A DNA stretch of 64,000 bases from Diphasiastrum complanatum (lineage: Eukaryota > Streptophyta > Lycopodiopsida > Lycopodiales > Lycopodiaceae), in NCBI GenBank assembly GCA_029204225.1, contig CM055114.1:12071113-12135112 (forward strand), in the 5' to 3' direction. Both the position numbers and the translations under genes were made by a program. This document shows positions 1 through 10,823 of this stretch, piece after piece (the stretch's first letter is position 1; each line of letters begins with the position of its first letter). The notes below the pieces were generated by a model. It did no database searches. It saw nothing but the letters and a program-made list of their open reading frames with translations, and was not told where the DNA came from.

Positions 1-139
1 CGATCCAATATCGAAAAATTCTAAAAAAATCCGATCCTGAATTTTTTGGTCCTCTGTTCAAAAATTCGAACCTTCTATTTCTGATTTTTGAGAATGCTCA
101 TTATTGAATGGATTTGAGGCTGAGCATCAAATTCCAACA
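1..139 (-). repeat. Copia 3' LTR, partial (cut by window edge)
   Basis: On the minus strand this begins TGTTGGAATTTGATGC directly after a polypurine tract, which is how a Ty1/copia 3' LTR starts. The far end lies beyond the left edge. The coding remnant above it is RNase H, as expected for the 3' end of copia pol. Confidence 0.75.
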
Positions 140-150
140 CTCCCCCTTAA
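140..150 (-). other. Polypurine tract of minus-strand copia
   Basis: The minus strand reads TTAAGGGGGAG and then the LTR start TGTTGG. This is the standard plus-strand primer site immediately 5' of a 3' LTR. Confidence 0.8.
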
Positions 151-1587
151 TGTGGATCCTGAAAACTTTTGATTTTCAGATTCAACATGTCGTTGAACCT
201 GAGATGGTGCTCCTTGGACAAAGTCTTTGTGAAGTAATCTACTGCCATTTATTTTGTCCTGCAGTAGACTAAGTATACCTCCTTGCTTTGCACTTTCTCT
301 CTCAAATAGTAATATCTGATTTCAATATGCTTGCTTCGAGAATGAAATCTCGGATTGAGAGAGAGAGAGCTATGGTGCTTTGGTTCTCACAAAAGATGGT
401 CGTTGGATGTGATTGTGCAAGGTCGATTTCTGCTAGCAAGTGCCTCAGCCAAATTGCCTCCTTGGTAGCATTCGTGACATGTACTTTGATTCGGTTGATG
501 ACAATGCTACTGAGGTCTGCTTTCGGCTGTTCCAAGAAATTGGGCCTTGATTCTATAAAAATACAAATCCAAAAGTCAATCTTCTGATATCGATATTTCC
601 TACTCAATCTGCATTTGTGTAGCCTTCACGAATATTTGCAGATTGGCTGCCTCTATAACAGATGCTGAGATTCTTGGTTGCTTGGACGTACTTCATGACC
701 TTCGTGAGTGCTTTTCAATGGGTGAGACCTAGATTATCTTTCGTAGATTACATCATCATGTTCAAAAATATTGATAACTCCAATATCTTGAACCACAAAC
801 TAGAAACTTTGATATAATGGATCTTCGATTATTAGTCTCATCTCATAGCTAGGACAATTTCCAGCCTGTACAATACAAGTTTCATCACATTCTGTTGTGC
901 ACTCTATACTGAATGTGAAACATTCATATAGATCAGTTGTATCCTTGTCTACTAATCTCATTTCACAAGACGTTCCAAACAAGTCTTCTGGTTGAATGTA
1001 ATGCAACGGCTCTTGTGATCTCAAGGAAGATGAGGTCCTTGAGAGATTTGCCTCATTGATAATTTCATTGCCTGAATTGGCCTTTGTGCTGCTCAATTGA
1101 AAATCAATATTGAAAACAAAAATATTGTCCTCATAATTCTCCGCTGATTTTTGGTGTCCCTGCATTGACATTGTATTTGCAATTGAAATTTTTTGGGTTG
1201 ATTCAAATTGGGAATTACATTTATGTTGCCAATCTTGTGTACATTCCATAGCACTGCATAAATATTGATTGTCCATTTCATGTGAATTCAATGGGGAATC
1301 AAGAATTGTTGATGAAGTTGGTTGATCCATCTGTTGAATAGGCTTTTCCATCATTGGTAACTGTTTTTTCTTGTCAAATTGCACTTATGGTTCATCCTCT
1401 GATGATGTTGATGAAGAATCATCAGATTCACTTGAATTCGTTTCCTGCATTGGATCTTCCATACTAGGCATTTCCTCTTGATCACTACCATTTTGATTTC
1501 CAAGACATCATTGTAACTGAAGAAACAAAACGTTTCAATTGCCAAAGCTTTGCTAGCTTTCAACCCTAGATTTGACAGAAAAGACAC
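151..1587 (-). pseudogene. Copia pol remnant: integrase-RT linker and RNase H, RT missing
   Basis: Reading down the minus strand, about 1587-800 is a low-complexity acidic Ser/Glu-rich linker of the kind found between integrase and reverse transcriptase in copia polyproteins, with an in-frame stop near 1385. About 740-155 is RNase H: KVMKYVQATKNLSICYRG, then EAIWLRHLLAEIDLAQ, ENQSTIALS, and the usual end AVDYFTKTLSKEHHLRF. Most of the RT core, including YVDD, is absent between the two parts, so this is a deletion derivative. Several stops (for example in the D-stop-V near 615) and frame changes show it is dead. It belongs to the LTR at the left edge. Confidence 0.8.
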
Positions 1588-1723
1588 ACGAAGTAAAAAT
1601 GTTCACAAACAAATTCGTGACACACGACACGAAATTGTTCGCAACACAAAATCATTCATGCTCCACAAAGGGCCAAGAAGATCAACCAAGTACCATGAGG
1701 TACAGATATTTGATCTGATATTG

Positions 1724-2570
1724 TGACATCAACAGAAGTGCTTTAGGATGTGGCTAATCCGCCACTCTTGTAATTAATTAGTTATAGATGTTTAATCTGT
1801 CTGATCAAGGAAAGTTACTCGACGCGACACGAAAAAGTTCACGAACAATATACATTCTGCTTGATGCATAAAACAGAGAGACAAAAATATACAGAATATA
1901 TGTCCGCCAGTGAGCGAGACAATTTTGTAAGAGAATCAGCAGATCCAAGAAGTCCGCTAGTAAGCAAGACGTTATTCGTGCGAGAATTGTATTTCTCTCA
2001 CGCCAATGCACTGTGTGGATCTGTCACACAATGCTTGAAATCAAGAGGATCAATAGATAATATTGTAGCTATTATGCACATATTATTCTGAATGATTGTA
2101 TGATCTCGAATAAATATTTGTCTGCTATTGTTCGTGTATCTCATTTACTTGTTTATTCAATTCCGCACACTGGTTCAATCTTGTTGAATGTTGTATTAAT
2201 CTATAACGTAGATCAACAGTGTCTGTCTACATTCTAGAGGATTGTGGGAATGATATAGCCAGCAGTGACCAGCAATCATATCTGAATTTCACATGAACTG
2301 ATTTTGTTCACAACTGTTTTTGTTTCGTGTTTTCTTTCGCTTTGCTTCACGATCACTTCGCGTTCAGAAAAAATCAATATCAGAGCTCGTTCAAGTTTCG
2401 CTTCCCTTCATCTTGTTTCGTTTTGTTTTGTTTCGTTACAGAGCTTGATTGATCCTTTCGCAAATTCTTCTCAAACAAAAACTATTCATGAACAAAATAG
2501 TTTTGTGAATCGTTCGAGAGACTCCCATCAGTTTGTCACCTGAATTTTACTGGAACCACATTTTCCATCA
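1724..2570 (+). repeat. Probable 5' LTR of plus-strand copia
   Basis: Non-coding AT-rich sequence ending in CA one base before a tRNA-iMet-type primer site and about 90 bases before a copia gag. The left limit is a guess (TGTGACATC). No second LTR is in the window, so the boundary is not fixed by comparison. Confidence 0.35.
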
Positions 2571-2571
2571 G

Positions 2572-2583
2572 TGGTATCAAAGC
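2572..2583 (+). other. Copia primer binding site
   Basis: TGGTATCAAAGC matches the initiator-Met tRNA 3' end, as in most plant copia elements (usual form TGGTATCAGAGC, one change). It lies just upstream of gag. Confidence 0.75.
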
Positions 2584-2682
2584 CTGTCATAGTCTGCTGA
2601 CATAGCTACAAAGCTATCAGATCCAGGAGGCTAAGCATTCAAAACAAAGAACCATCAACAAGTGAGAACACAAGTCACATCA

Positions 2683-3291
2683 ATGGCTTCAATAAGCAAC
2701 ATACAATCAAAGATCTGTACAATCCTCGAGTCATCAAGATCTAACTTCCGACCATGGAAAGTTAAGACCTCGTTGATACTAAAGGGAGAAGGATTATTTC
2801 CCTGGGTAGATGGCACAGAGAAGATGCCTACAACTACAGGTAAGGAGCTACGCGAATGGAGGGAGAAGAATGACAAGGCAGTAGCCGTGTTATCATCATC
2901 CATCGAGAATAGCCTATCTCTTGACCTAGCTAACTATCTAAAGCAAAAGAGATGTGGAATACTTTACTCACAAGATTTCAAAAGAAATCACGCAATCAGA
3001 TCATGCTATTCAAAGATCAGTTGACAAACCTACAATGGGATGATAAAGACCTCACCTCCTATATTAGGAAGATGAAGGATCTATTCCTTTCACTACACAA
3101 TTCTGGAGCAAAAAATGCAGTATCATCAGAGAAGCAGCTTACTTATCTGTTGAGAGCTCTACCAAGATCCTTCCAGACAACCAGAACGCTGCTAGCAAAG
3201 GATCCTACTATGACACTCGAGGCAGTTGTCGAGATTCAAGAAGAAGTCGAAGCTGGAGAGCATCTTGATCACAAGGATGCTTGTTGGGGGT
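2683..3291 (+). pseudogene. Copia gag (UBN2-like), frameshifted and truncated
   Basis: The reading frame starts at MASISNIQSKI and carries the gag hallmarks: SNFRPWKVKTSLILKGEGL, then a frame change near 2950-2960, then WNTLLTRFQKKSRNQ and DDKDLTSYIRKMKDLF, LLRALPRSFQTTRTLL and LEAVVEIQEEVE. This is the nucleocapsid precursor of a Ty1/copia retrotransposon. It lacks the zinc knuckle and everything beyond, because a Ty3-type LTR begins inside it at about 3292. One frameshift plus the truncation make it a pseudogene. Confidence 0.85.
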
Positions 3292-4150
<859 letters not shown>

Positions 4151-4152
4151 AG

Positions 4153-4170
4153 TGGCGTCGTTGTCAGGGA
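4153..4170 (+). other. Ty3 primer binding site, tRNA-Asp type
   Basis: TGGCGTCGTTGTCAGGGA resembles the tRNA-Asp-complementary site TGGCGCCGTTGCCGGGGA used by many plant Ty3/gypsy elements, with three transitions. Confidence 0.7.
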
Positions 4171-5276
4171 TAGGTTTTCACTAACTGGTTTAGCTGCATT
4201 TTAGCTATTTTCTTGCTTTTTAGAGTAGTTTTAGATACATTTTTGGGTGTTCAAAGTTAGTTTGCTGTATTTTTTTTTGTGTTTGGACTGTTCACAACTA
4301 GCAGAGGAGGTGTGAGAGGGTAGAGGAGGCCCTGAACAGCCTCTAAGGGCTTGAAACCCAAACCAACCAGCCAGAAAACCCAAAAAACACACCAATCTGC
4401 ATTTTTGGAGGGAAAAAGAGCCTAAAATCTCATCAGATTTCTATATCTCCAAAACCAGTGCGAATTAACTCTTGCATGATTGGTAGCAGCTCCAGGGTAC
4501 TGTCCCAAACCTGCATAGAAGCCTGCAAGAGTTAGTTCCAAGCAGATTGTAAAAATCAGAGAAAAATCATAAAAAAATTAAAAAAAGAACTCTCACAGAC
4601 CCTCTCAATTGATTCGGAATGTCAATTTACATTAGTGATGATGCCTGCGAGAGTTAGTTTTGAGATTTGGTGAAGATCAAGCCAAAAAAGTGGTTTTGAA
4701 CCCTCACATATAGTGAAATTTTTACTTCTTGCAAGAGTTAACTCTTGCAGAGAATTCCATAGTGAGATCTGACCCAGATCTAGCTACTGTGAGCCTTGCG
4801 AGAGTTACTTCCCAAAGATCAGAGAGATATCAGGTTTTTTATCTGCAAAAACAGCTAAAGAACCGTCACACATCCAACCCTTGCACAAGAAAACCCTCGC
4901 AAACTAGATCAATGAAAAGATCTGTATCAAATCTAGCTACTGTCAAAATCTCAGGTCAATCAGTGCAAGGAGTAAAAAGTTATCAAGGAAAAACCACCGT
5001 AAAAGGCCTAAAATTCACTTTTGGCCGATCAGATCGATCAGATCCTTGAAGATCCAGATTGCATCCTACTATATAAGCAAGATCCAATCACTTTGGAATG
5101 CACCATCGGATGAATCTGAGATCGGGACGATCAATAGCATGAAGGATAGCAAATCAGACACCACACCTTCCCAGATTAGCAGTTGTGAAACAAGAGGCAG
5201 AACCGGAACCAGCACCAATGGATCTAGTGGGCTAACCCGTACATGTCGCTCCCTTGCAGGCAATCCGGAGAGCACC
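4171..5276 (+). other. Ty3 leader with repeated GCAAGAGTTA motif
   Basis: Untranslated leader between primer site and gag. The motif TGC(A/G)AGAGTTA or its complement recurs near 4463-4477, 4524-4535, 4646-4656, 4730-4749 and 4796-4806. At 4730-4749 two copies meet as a perfect 20-base palindrome. No convincing coding sequence is seen before the gag core. Confidence 0.6.
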
Positions 5277-6609
5277 ATGGATGGAAATACCAAAATACGA
5301 CAGATCATCAGATCCCATCCGATTCCTCCAGATCTACGAGCAAGCTTGTGAAATCTACGGCGAATGGACATCTGCGAAGAAGCTGATGCTATTTCCTATG
5401 TTCTTACTGGCATTGGCTCAAGATTGATTTTTTAACCTGTCAGAGGAAGAAAAATCCACCTAGGAAGCAGTTAAAGCGGCTCTCATTACACACTTTAAAC
5501 CAAGAACGTACCTGGAAGAGCCATTTCTCATGCTGAGCAAAGTCAAGATGGAAAAACGAGAAAGGGTCCAAGATTATATTGAATGGGTCAAACATTTACG
5601 ATCCGAGTGAAGTGCAGCCCTAACTCCCGATCATGCGGTGATCATGTCATTCCTAGCCAGATTACCACGAAGCATCAGAAGAGAACTGAAACGACGGGAG
5701 CAATACGCTACTCTGCAAAAAGCTATGGAAGATGCCATCAGGGAAGAGGATGAGGGATCTGACGACGAATATTTCTTATAGGGAGCTATAGCAGTAACGC
5801 CACATCAACCGGAACCAAACCAGTTGTAGTATCCAAGACGGAAAAATGTATGGTGTTCAGTGTGCACGCAAAACCATACAGCGAACGAGTGTCCAGTCCT
5901 AAAGCAAAATCTGAGACTGACACATAGATTCTGCCATCTGTGCAATGCAACATCGCACGATATGGCATTTTGCCCGTTCAACCTCCGGATTGTTCAACAG
6001 AAGAGAAGTCCTTATCAGACTTCTTATCCTTACCATCAAGGGGCACTCAACGAGGCCCCAAGGTACAACGCACCAAATCACCCACAACGTATGGCCTTAC
6101 TTGCTCTACCAGGGCCAACCAATCAACAAGTGGCCCATGTAAACCTGACAGTAGTGGAACCAGAGATGCAAATGTCACCTCAACCTGAGCAGCAACAATG
6201 GTACAGACTGGATGAACCATTTATGGATCCTGCCATAAATGAATATGTTGCGGCCTATGCAGCTCAAACTCAGCGTCAAGGCGGAAGAAATTATGGCTGC
6301 TACGGATGTGGCAAAGGACACAAAATTGCGGAATGTCCCTACAAGGGACAATATACATCCTTCTACCGAGAATGCAGTTATGGGCGCTGTTACAAGAATT
6401 GTCCATTTAAACCTGGAACCACTGCACCTCTTAACTTTATTGCAATACAACAACTAGCAGTTCCAACAGGGATGCTATCGGAAGGACGACAATTTCACGC
6501 TCCTGTGTTAACTGTTACGCGAGCACAGAAGAAGAAAGAAGTGGCTCCCTCACCACCACATCGGTCATTGACGACCAACCCTCAACTTCCATGCCATATC
6601 CGAATGTGA
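5277..6609 (+). pseudogene. Ty3/gypsy gag with several zinc knuckles
   Basis: The gag core begins near MEIPKYDRSSDPIRFLQIYE and runs through ACEIYGEWTSAKKLML, KSTWEAVKAALITHFKPR, RVQDYIEWVKHLRSE and a Leu/Arg-rich segment to an acidic stretch near 5770. In-frame stops sit near 5435, 5610 and 5780. After that come Cys-His boxes: CSVCTQNHTANEC (one residue short), CHLCNATSHDMAFC (canonical CX2CX4HX4C), and CYGCGKGHKIAEC (one short), followed by a Cys-rich segment. Three boxes are more than the one or two usual in plant Ty3 gag. The product would package element RNA, but the stops make this copy dead. Confidence 0.8.
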
Positions 6610-6999
6610 GGAAAGAAAGAAGCCAATACCAGAAAATAAGACACTAGGTACAAAAAGCACAAGCGGAGGAAAAAGAGCAAGAAAGAGTTAATCCCACAGA
6701 ACCGCAAGCGGGCTCACCACTACGCACTGATCAAAATTATCCGTTGCACCAACATGAACCACCTTTTCACATGGTGGAGCCCAAGGAACCACGCACTGAA
6801 AGGCTCACCCTTTTGTTGTCAAGCCATGTAAGTTTACCACTCGGAGAACTACTGCGGATTGCACCACAAGCGAAAAGCCTTTCAGCTGAATGGGCCAAAG
6901 CAGATGAAGAACCGGTAGCACTTGATCCCATAAATTGTACGAGCTATGAAGAAACAAGTAACGTGAGCAACATGGGAAAGTGAGAAACACAACATCACT

Positions 7000-7587
7000 T
7001 TGCCCATCAAACACAAGAGATACGAGGACGAGGCAGCAGTGGTAGATGGAGGATCGAGTGTCAATTTGATCTCCACTACTTTATATGAAAAATGGAATTT
7101 ACAAGGGTTGAAGCCAGCAAGATTCACCATCAAACTAGTAGATGTGAAATCGAAAAGTGTAGTTGCCGATATCCCTGTAAAGATAGCAGGCATGCAGTTT
7201 GTAATTACTTTTGTAGTCATGGATATACCTGAATCTCTATCTGCATACCGTGTCTTACTGGGAAGACCATGGTTGAGGACTGCGCAAGTAGTACACAACT
7301 GGGGTACGAGAAAACTCACCTTCGAGAATAGAGAACAGGTTGTAAAGGTTGATCCAACCACATGGGCGGTGAAACCTATTGCACCCAAAGCTGATGACGG
7401 ATCATCCATGACAGATCACACGATTGATCGCCCAAGGCCAGCCAAGGGAGGTCACTATGATTCAAAGACGGATGTCGTGATATGGACAGATGCATTAGCA
7501 ACTATTGACTACCAGGCATATCAATATGAATCAGATCCAAAAACCCCAGATATTACACCATGGACACACCAATCACATTTGGGATGA
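7000..7587 (+). pseudogene. Ty3/gypsy aspartic protease domain
   Basis: Contains VDGGSSVNLISTTLYEKW, the retropepsin-type active site in the DGGS form common in plant Ty3 elements, and the partner motif YRVLLGRPWLRTAQVV that forms the flap/ILG-like end of the fold. The open frame continues to 7587. After it, 7588-8290 holds further broken linker frames (for example 7560-7868 and 8006-8287) without recognisable domains. It would process the polyprotein of the element described on either side. Confidence 0.8.
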
Positions 7588-8316
7588 ATATGATAAACGT
7601 AGCATGGCTGTCAGTGGAGCCTATTGAGAACCCAGTGGACGATGATCTAGTCCCTTGGCAACATGCTCTAACTTATAATAAGGAGATTGAGCTGACTGAT
7701 GAACAAGTCCTACATCACATGGACCCAGATTGCTACGGAACCAAGAAAGTACCAGCTCAACCACCACAAAAGTCTGCTATGACGAAAGTCCCAAGGATCG
7801 ATCCACCCAAGGCACCTGCAAATAAGAAGAATCAGTTGAAGCAACGCTACAACCAGGTGATCCGATAGCTATAGTGGATGTTGATATTCGCAACCATGAG
7901 GCGAATGTCACAACAGTCTCGGTGAAAGACAACAAGGATGAATCCACCAAAATGACAAAAAAGAGTAAAAAGAAAGTGTGAAATCCACCATAAAGTGACC
8001 ATACAGTGTCATCTTCTACACAGGTGATAGAAAATCAAAAAATGACCAGTCGGGCTAAGATCAATATGCTGAAAGAGGAATCTCGACGAGCGCCAGTTTA
8101 CGAGATGCCTGAGACTTTAAAAAATTACACTTTGGGCGACGTGGTAATCATGATGCCGCAAGCCCAGAGAGAACCTGATCAAAGTCAGACACCAACGGAA
8201 CAAGTCTTTGAAGGACCTGCACGAACACAGCCAATGAATCTTGCCGAGCCAGGTGAAGAAGAAAAGATAGTGCATGAGAGCAATTAACACCCACACAGTT
8301 CAAGAGACTATAATCG

Positions 8317-8735
8317 TTGTTGATGGAATATAAAGACTATTTTGCCCAGAGTTATAGTGACCTGAAGGGCATTCCACCAACAGTAGTCCAACACACCATA
8401 CCCTTGGTGGACAGAGCAGTCCCCAAGATAAGTCGTTATTACTGTTGCAACCTGAATTATACTGAGCTGATCAAGCAGGAGTTGCAGAAGCTGATGGATG
8501 CATATTTCATCTATGAAATTGAGCACACGGAATGGGTATCACCGATAGTTATAGTACCCAAGAAGAATGACAAAATGTGGATTTGTGTGAATCTGAAGGC
8601 GCTAAATGCAGTCACAAAAAAAGATCATTTTCTTTTACCATTTACGAAAAGTGTCCTCGACAGACTAGCCGGCGCCGAGGCCTACAGTTTTCTAGACGGC
8701 TTCAACGGCTACAACCAGGTGATAGTTCAATGGCT
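8317..8735 (+). pseudogene. Ty3/gypsy reverse transcriptase, N-terminal third only
   Basis: Begins MEYKDYFAQSYSDLKGIP and contains the RT landmarks TEWVSPIVIVPKKNDKMWIC, VNLKALNAVTKKDHFLLPF and AEAYSFLDGFNGYNQVIV. Similarity stops abruptly at about 8735, before the catalytic YxDD box, and RNase H, integrase and the 3' LTR are not present. The element 3292-8735 is therefore 3'-truncated about 0.6 kb upstream of the SGS3 promoter region. Confidence 0.85.
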
Positions 8736-9373
8736 GGCCTTGGCCTAACGACAATGTCGTGACTTTAAGTAGTGCAAAGTTCACTAAAAGAAAACCAATT
8801 ACTTGTAAATTTAAGTATTGTAAATTTACGTTATCGGATAGGGTGACCTTTTGTGCCATCAATGAGAATGGTATACAAGGCAAAATCTAGCTCTCTGTTA
8901 ATGAAAGTCGACTCTCTTGAGAATGGAACCGACATCTTTCATTGAAAATCGATTTCATAAAAAATTCAAATGAAGTTGACTTTAAAAAAATCGACAACTT
9001 TTCTTTAAATGCATGAAATTTTACATGGATCAAATTTTTGTTTATTATAAAACTTGGGTTACACAGGTTTATTAATTTCACAAAATAAATTTTTAATGTA
9101 AATATTTAATTTTTGCCAGCAAAATATCTGAGATGCAAGATCTCGAAGGCAAATTTTTTAAAAAAAATCGCTAACTTCACAAAAATGCAGGAAATTGGAA
9201 GGAAGTCTCAAGGAGGTTTCCCGAACACTGAATCTAGCTATTGCAAAACAAACTTGTAGAAAATGTAAAATGGACATTGCAACTTTAAGGGGACAAACCT
9301 AAACTTACAAGCAATGAATTGTACATGAAAAGCATTGATACATTAATTAATGAAATAAAGAATTTAGGCAGAG
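8736..9373. other. AT-rich intergenic, no gene seen
   Basis: No reading frame with recognisable content. It lies between the truncated Ty3 RT and the SGS3 promoter region. It contains many short A/T runs and repeats of the word AAAATTTT-like type. Confidence 0.6.
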
Positions 9374-9384
9374 TATATATTAAA
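9374..9384 (+). promoter_or_regulatory. Candidate TATA box for SGS3
   Basis: TATATATTAAA lies about 1.45 kb before the ATG, followed 70-100 bases later by a GC-rich segment around 9451-9475 (GTCGTCGGCCGTCACGCGAC). Because the 5' leader appears to contain introns, such a distance is plausible. No transcript evidence is available. Confidence 0.3.
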
Positions 9385-9479
9385 GAAGAATTATGGGCTT
9401 TAAATTTTAGCTTTGTTTAGAAGTGGGCTTGAAATTCATGACGAGCATTTGTCGTCGGCCGTCACGCGACGACTCAGAA

Positions 9480-10823
9480 ATAAGAACTCCCTGTCAATCG
9501 TATTGTCCAGTGTGAGATAGAGACTTCTTTGGAACTTGGAAGCCTTTCAAAAGGAAAGGCGATAAGCAACGTAAAATCGAGCCCTGACGGCTGGGCACTT
9601 CAATTTGACGGGTGGGCATCCCCTCCAGACTACGAAGCTTTTCTAAGCACCTCCATGTTGGTCGTGAGCTATGGCGATCACGCTCTCGACGACCTCGTAG
9701 ACCTTGGGATTTGTCTTTCTTTGCTTGCTCTGAACTTGGAATCCGGTTGCCAATGCAGCAGCGGTGCTGTTCTTTTTTTGGTTGGGCTGAGAGCCGGCAT
9801 TCTGCGAGGTTTTTCTGTGAAAAGCCGAGCTCAGAGTTGGTGTTTTTGTGAAATCTTACAAACAAGGATCCGATCAAGCTCTTGAAATCTCTATTAATGT
9901 GCATTTCTATCAGATGCTCCACTTTTATTTTTTTCTGTTGCTTACTTGCATGATCGATCTTGTTATGGTTTCATATTTTAATCTGAACGGCGTTTTCACT
10001 CGCCAAATGGTATTCTGTTCCGCTTTCTGTATTCTCAGTGCATTTCTTTATGTTTTCGTGCCGGTGAGGTTATGGATTCTTCCCTGCACAGGTTAATCAG
10101 TATGTCATGAATTGGATTCTAAATCGCTTAGCTTTTAGTCATCAGTTGTTGTATTTTTTACTTGCACTGCTTCTTGGCTTGGTTTTTGTTCAGGCATTTA
10201 AGGTCGTGAAAAGGATGTAGGTGTACAATTGTTTCAAAGATTCAATTTCGGAGCTGCCACTTGCTTTGTGCTCAGGTAGTCGAGGTCCGGTAAAGATTGG
10301 ATCACGTTTATAATTTCAACAATTCGATTGAGAGCTGGCACTTCGTTTTTGTGTTACGAGGCTTCTCTTGCTCGGTTATATTTAATCCATTTGAGGCCTC
10401 CTGGTCCCTTGTTCTGAGGCTATTTATGGATGACCTCCACTTTCTTCTCAGGCAGAGTTGTTTACGAGATCTGAGAAGTTTCTGGACAGTACAAGTTTGA
10501 TTTTCACTTTTCTAATTTCTCATTGTACTCAATACAGGAACCTTTTTTTGAACAGTGAAGGGTATTATCGGCACATGCTGGATTGACGCAGTTTCAAGGG
10601 GCAGGATTACCTTCCTTATCAATCTCGTATTGAACCGTTTGGTGGAGTTGTTGGTTTGATGATGGTAACATATTTTTCCCAGCCGTTTGAAAATGCAAGT
10701 AGCTTGTGTGTGAGTGATTTACACGATCGGTAGCCCTAGCTTTTTGTCGTTGAGTTGCCATAGATTTAGAAGCCCTCAGGAATGTACTAATCGCGGTGTT
10801 GTTTGGTAGTACAGGCCTCTAAA
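9480..10823 (+). other. SGS3 5' untranslated region with probable intron
   Basis: T-rich intron-like sequence runs to a good acceptor, TAGTACAG at 10807-10814, nine bases before the start codon. Another possible acceptor is TTCTTCTCAG near 10452. The frames present here (for example around 9848-10096) have no similarity to known proteins and are probably fortuitous. Confidence 0.45.

Noticed and set aside
10803-10823. Seven extra codons (TTG GTA GTA CAG...) upstream of the SGS3 ATG
   Set aside because: They begin with TTG and include the splice acceptor TACAG; plant translation would start at the ATG at 10824.
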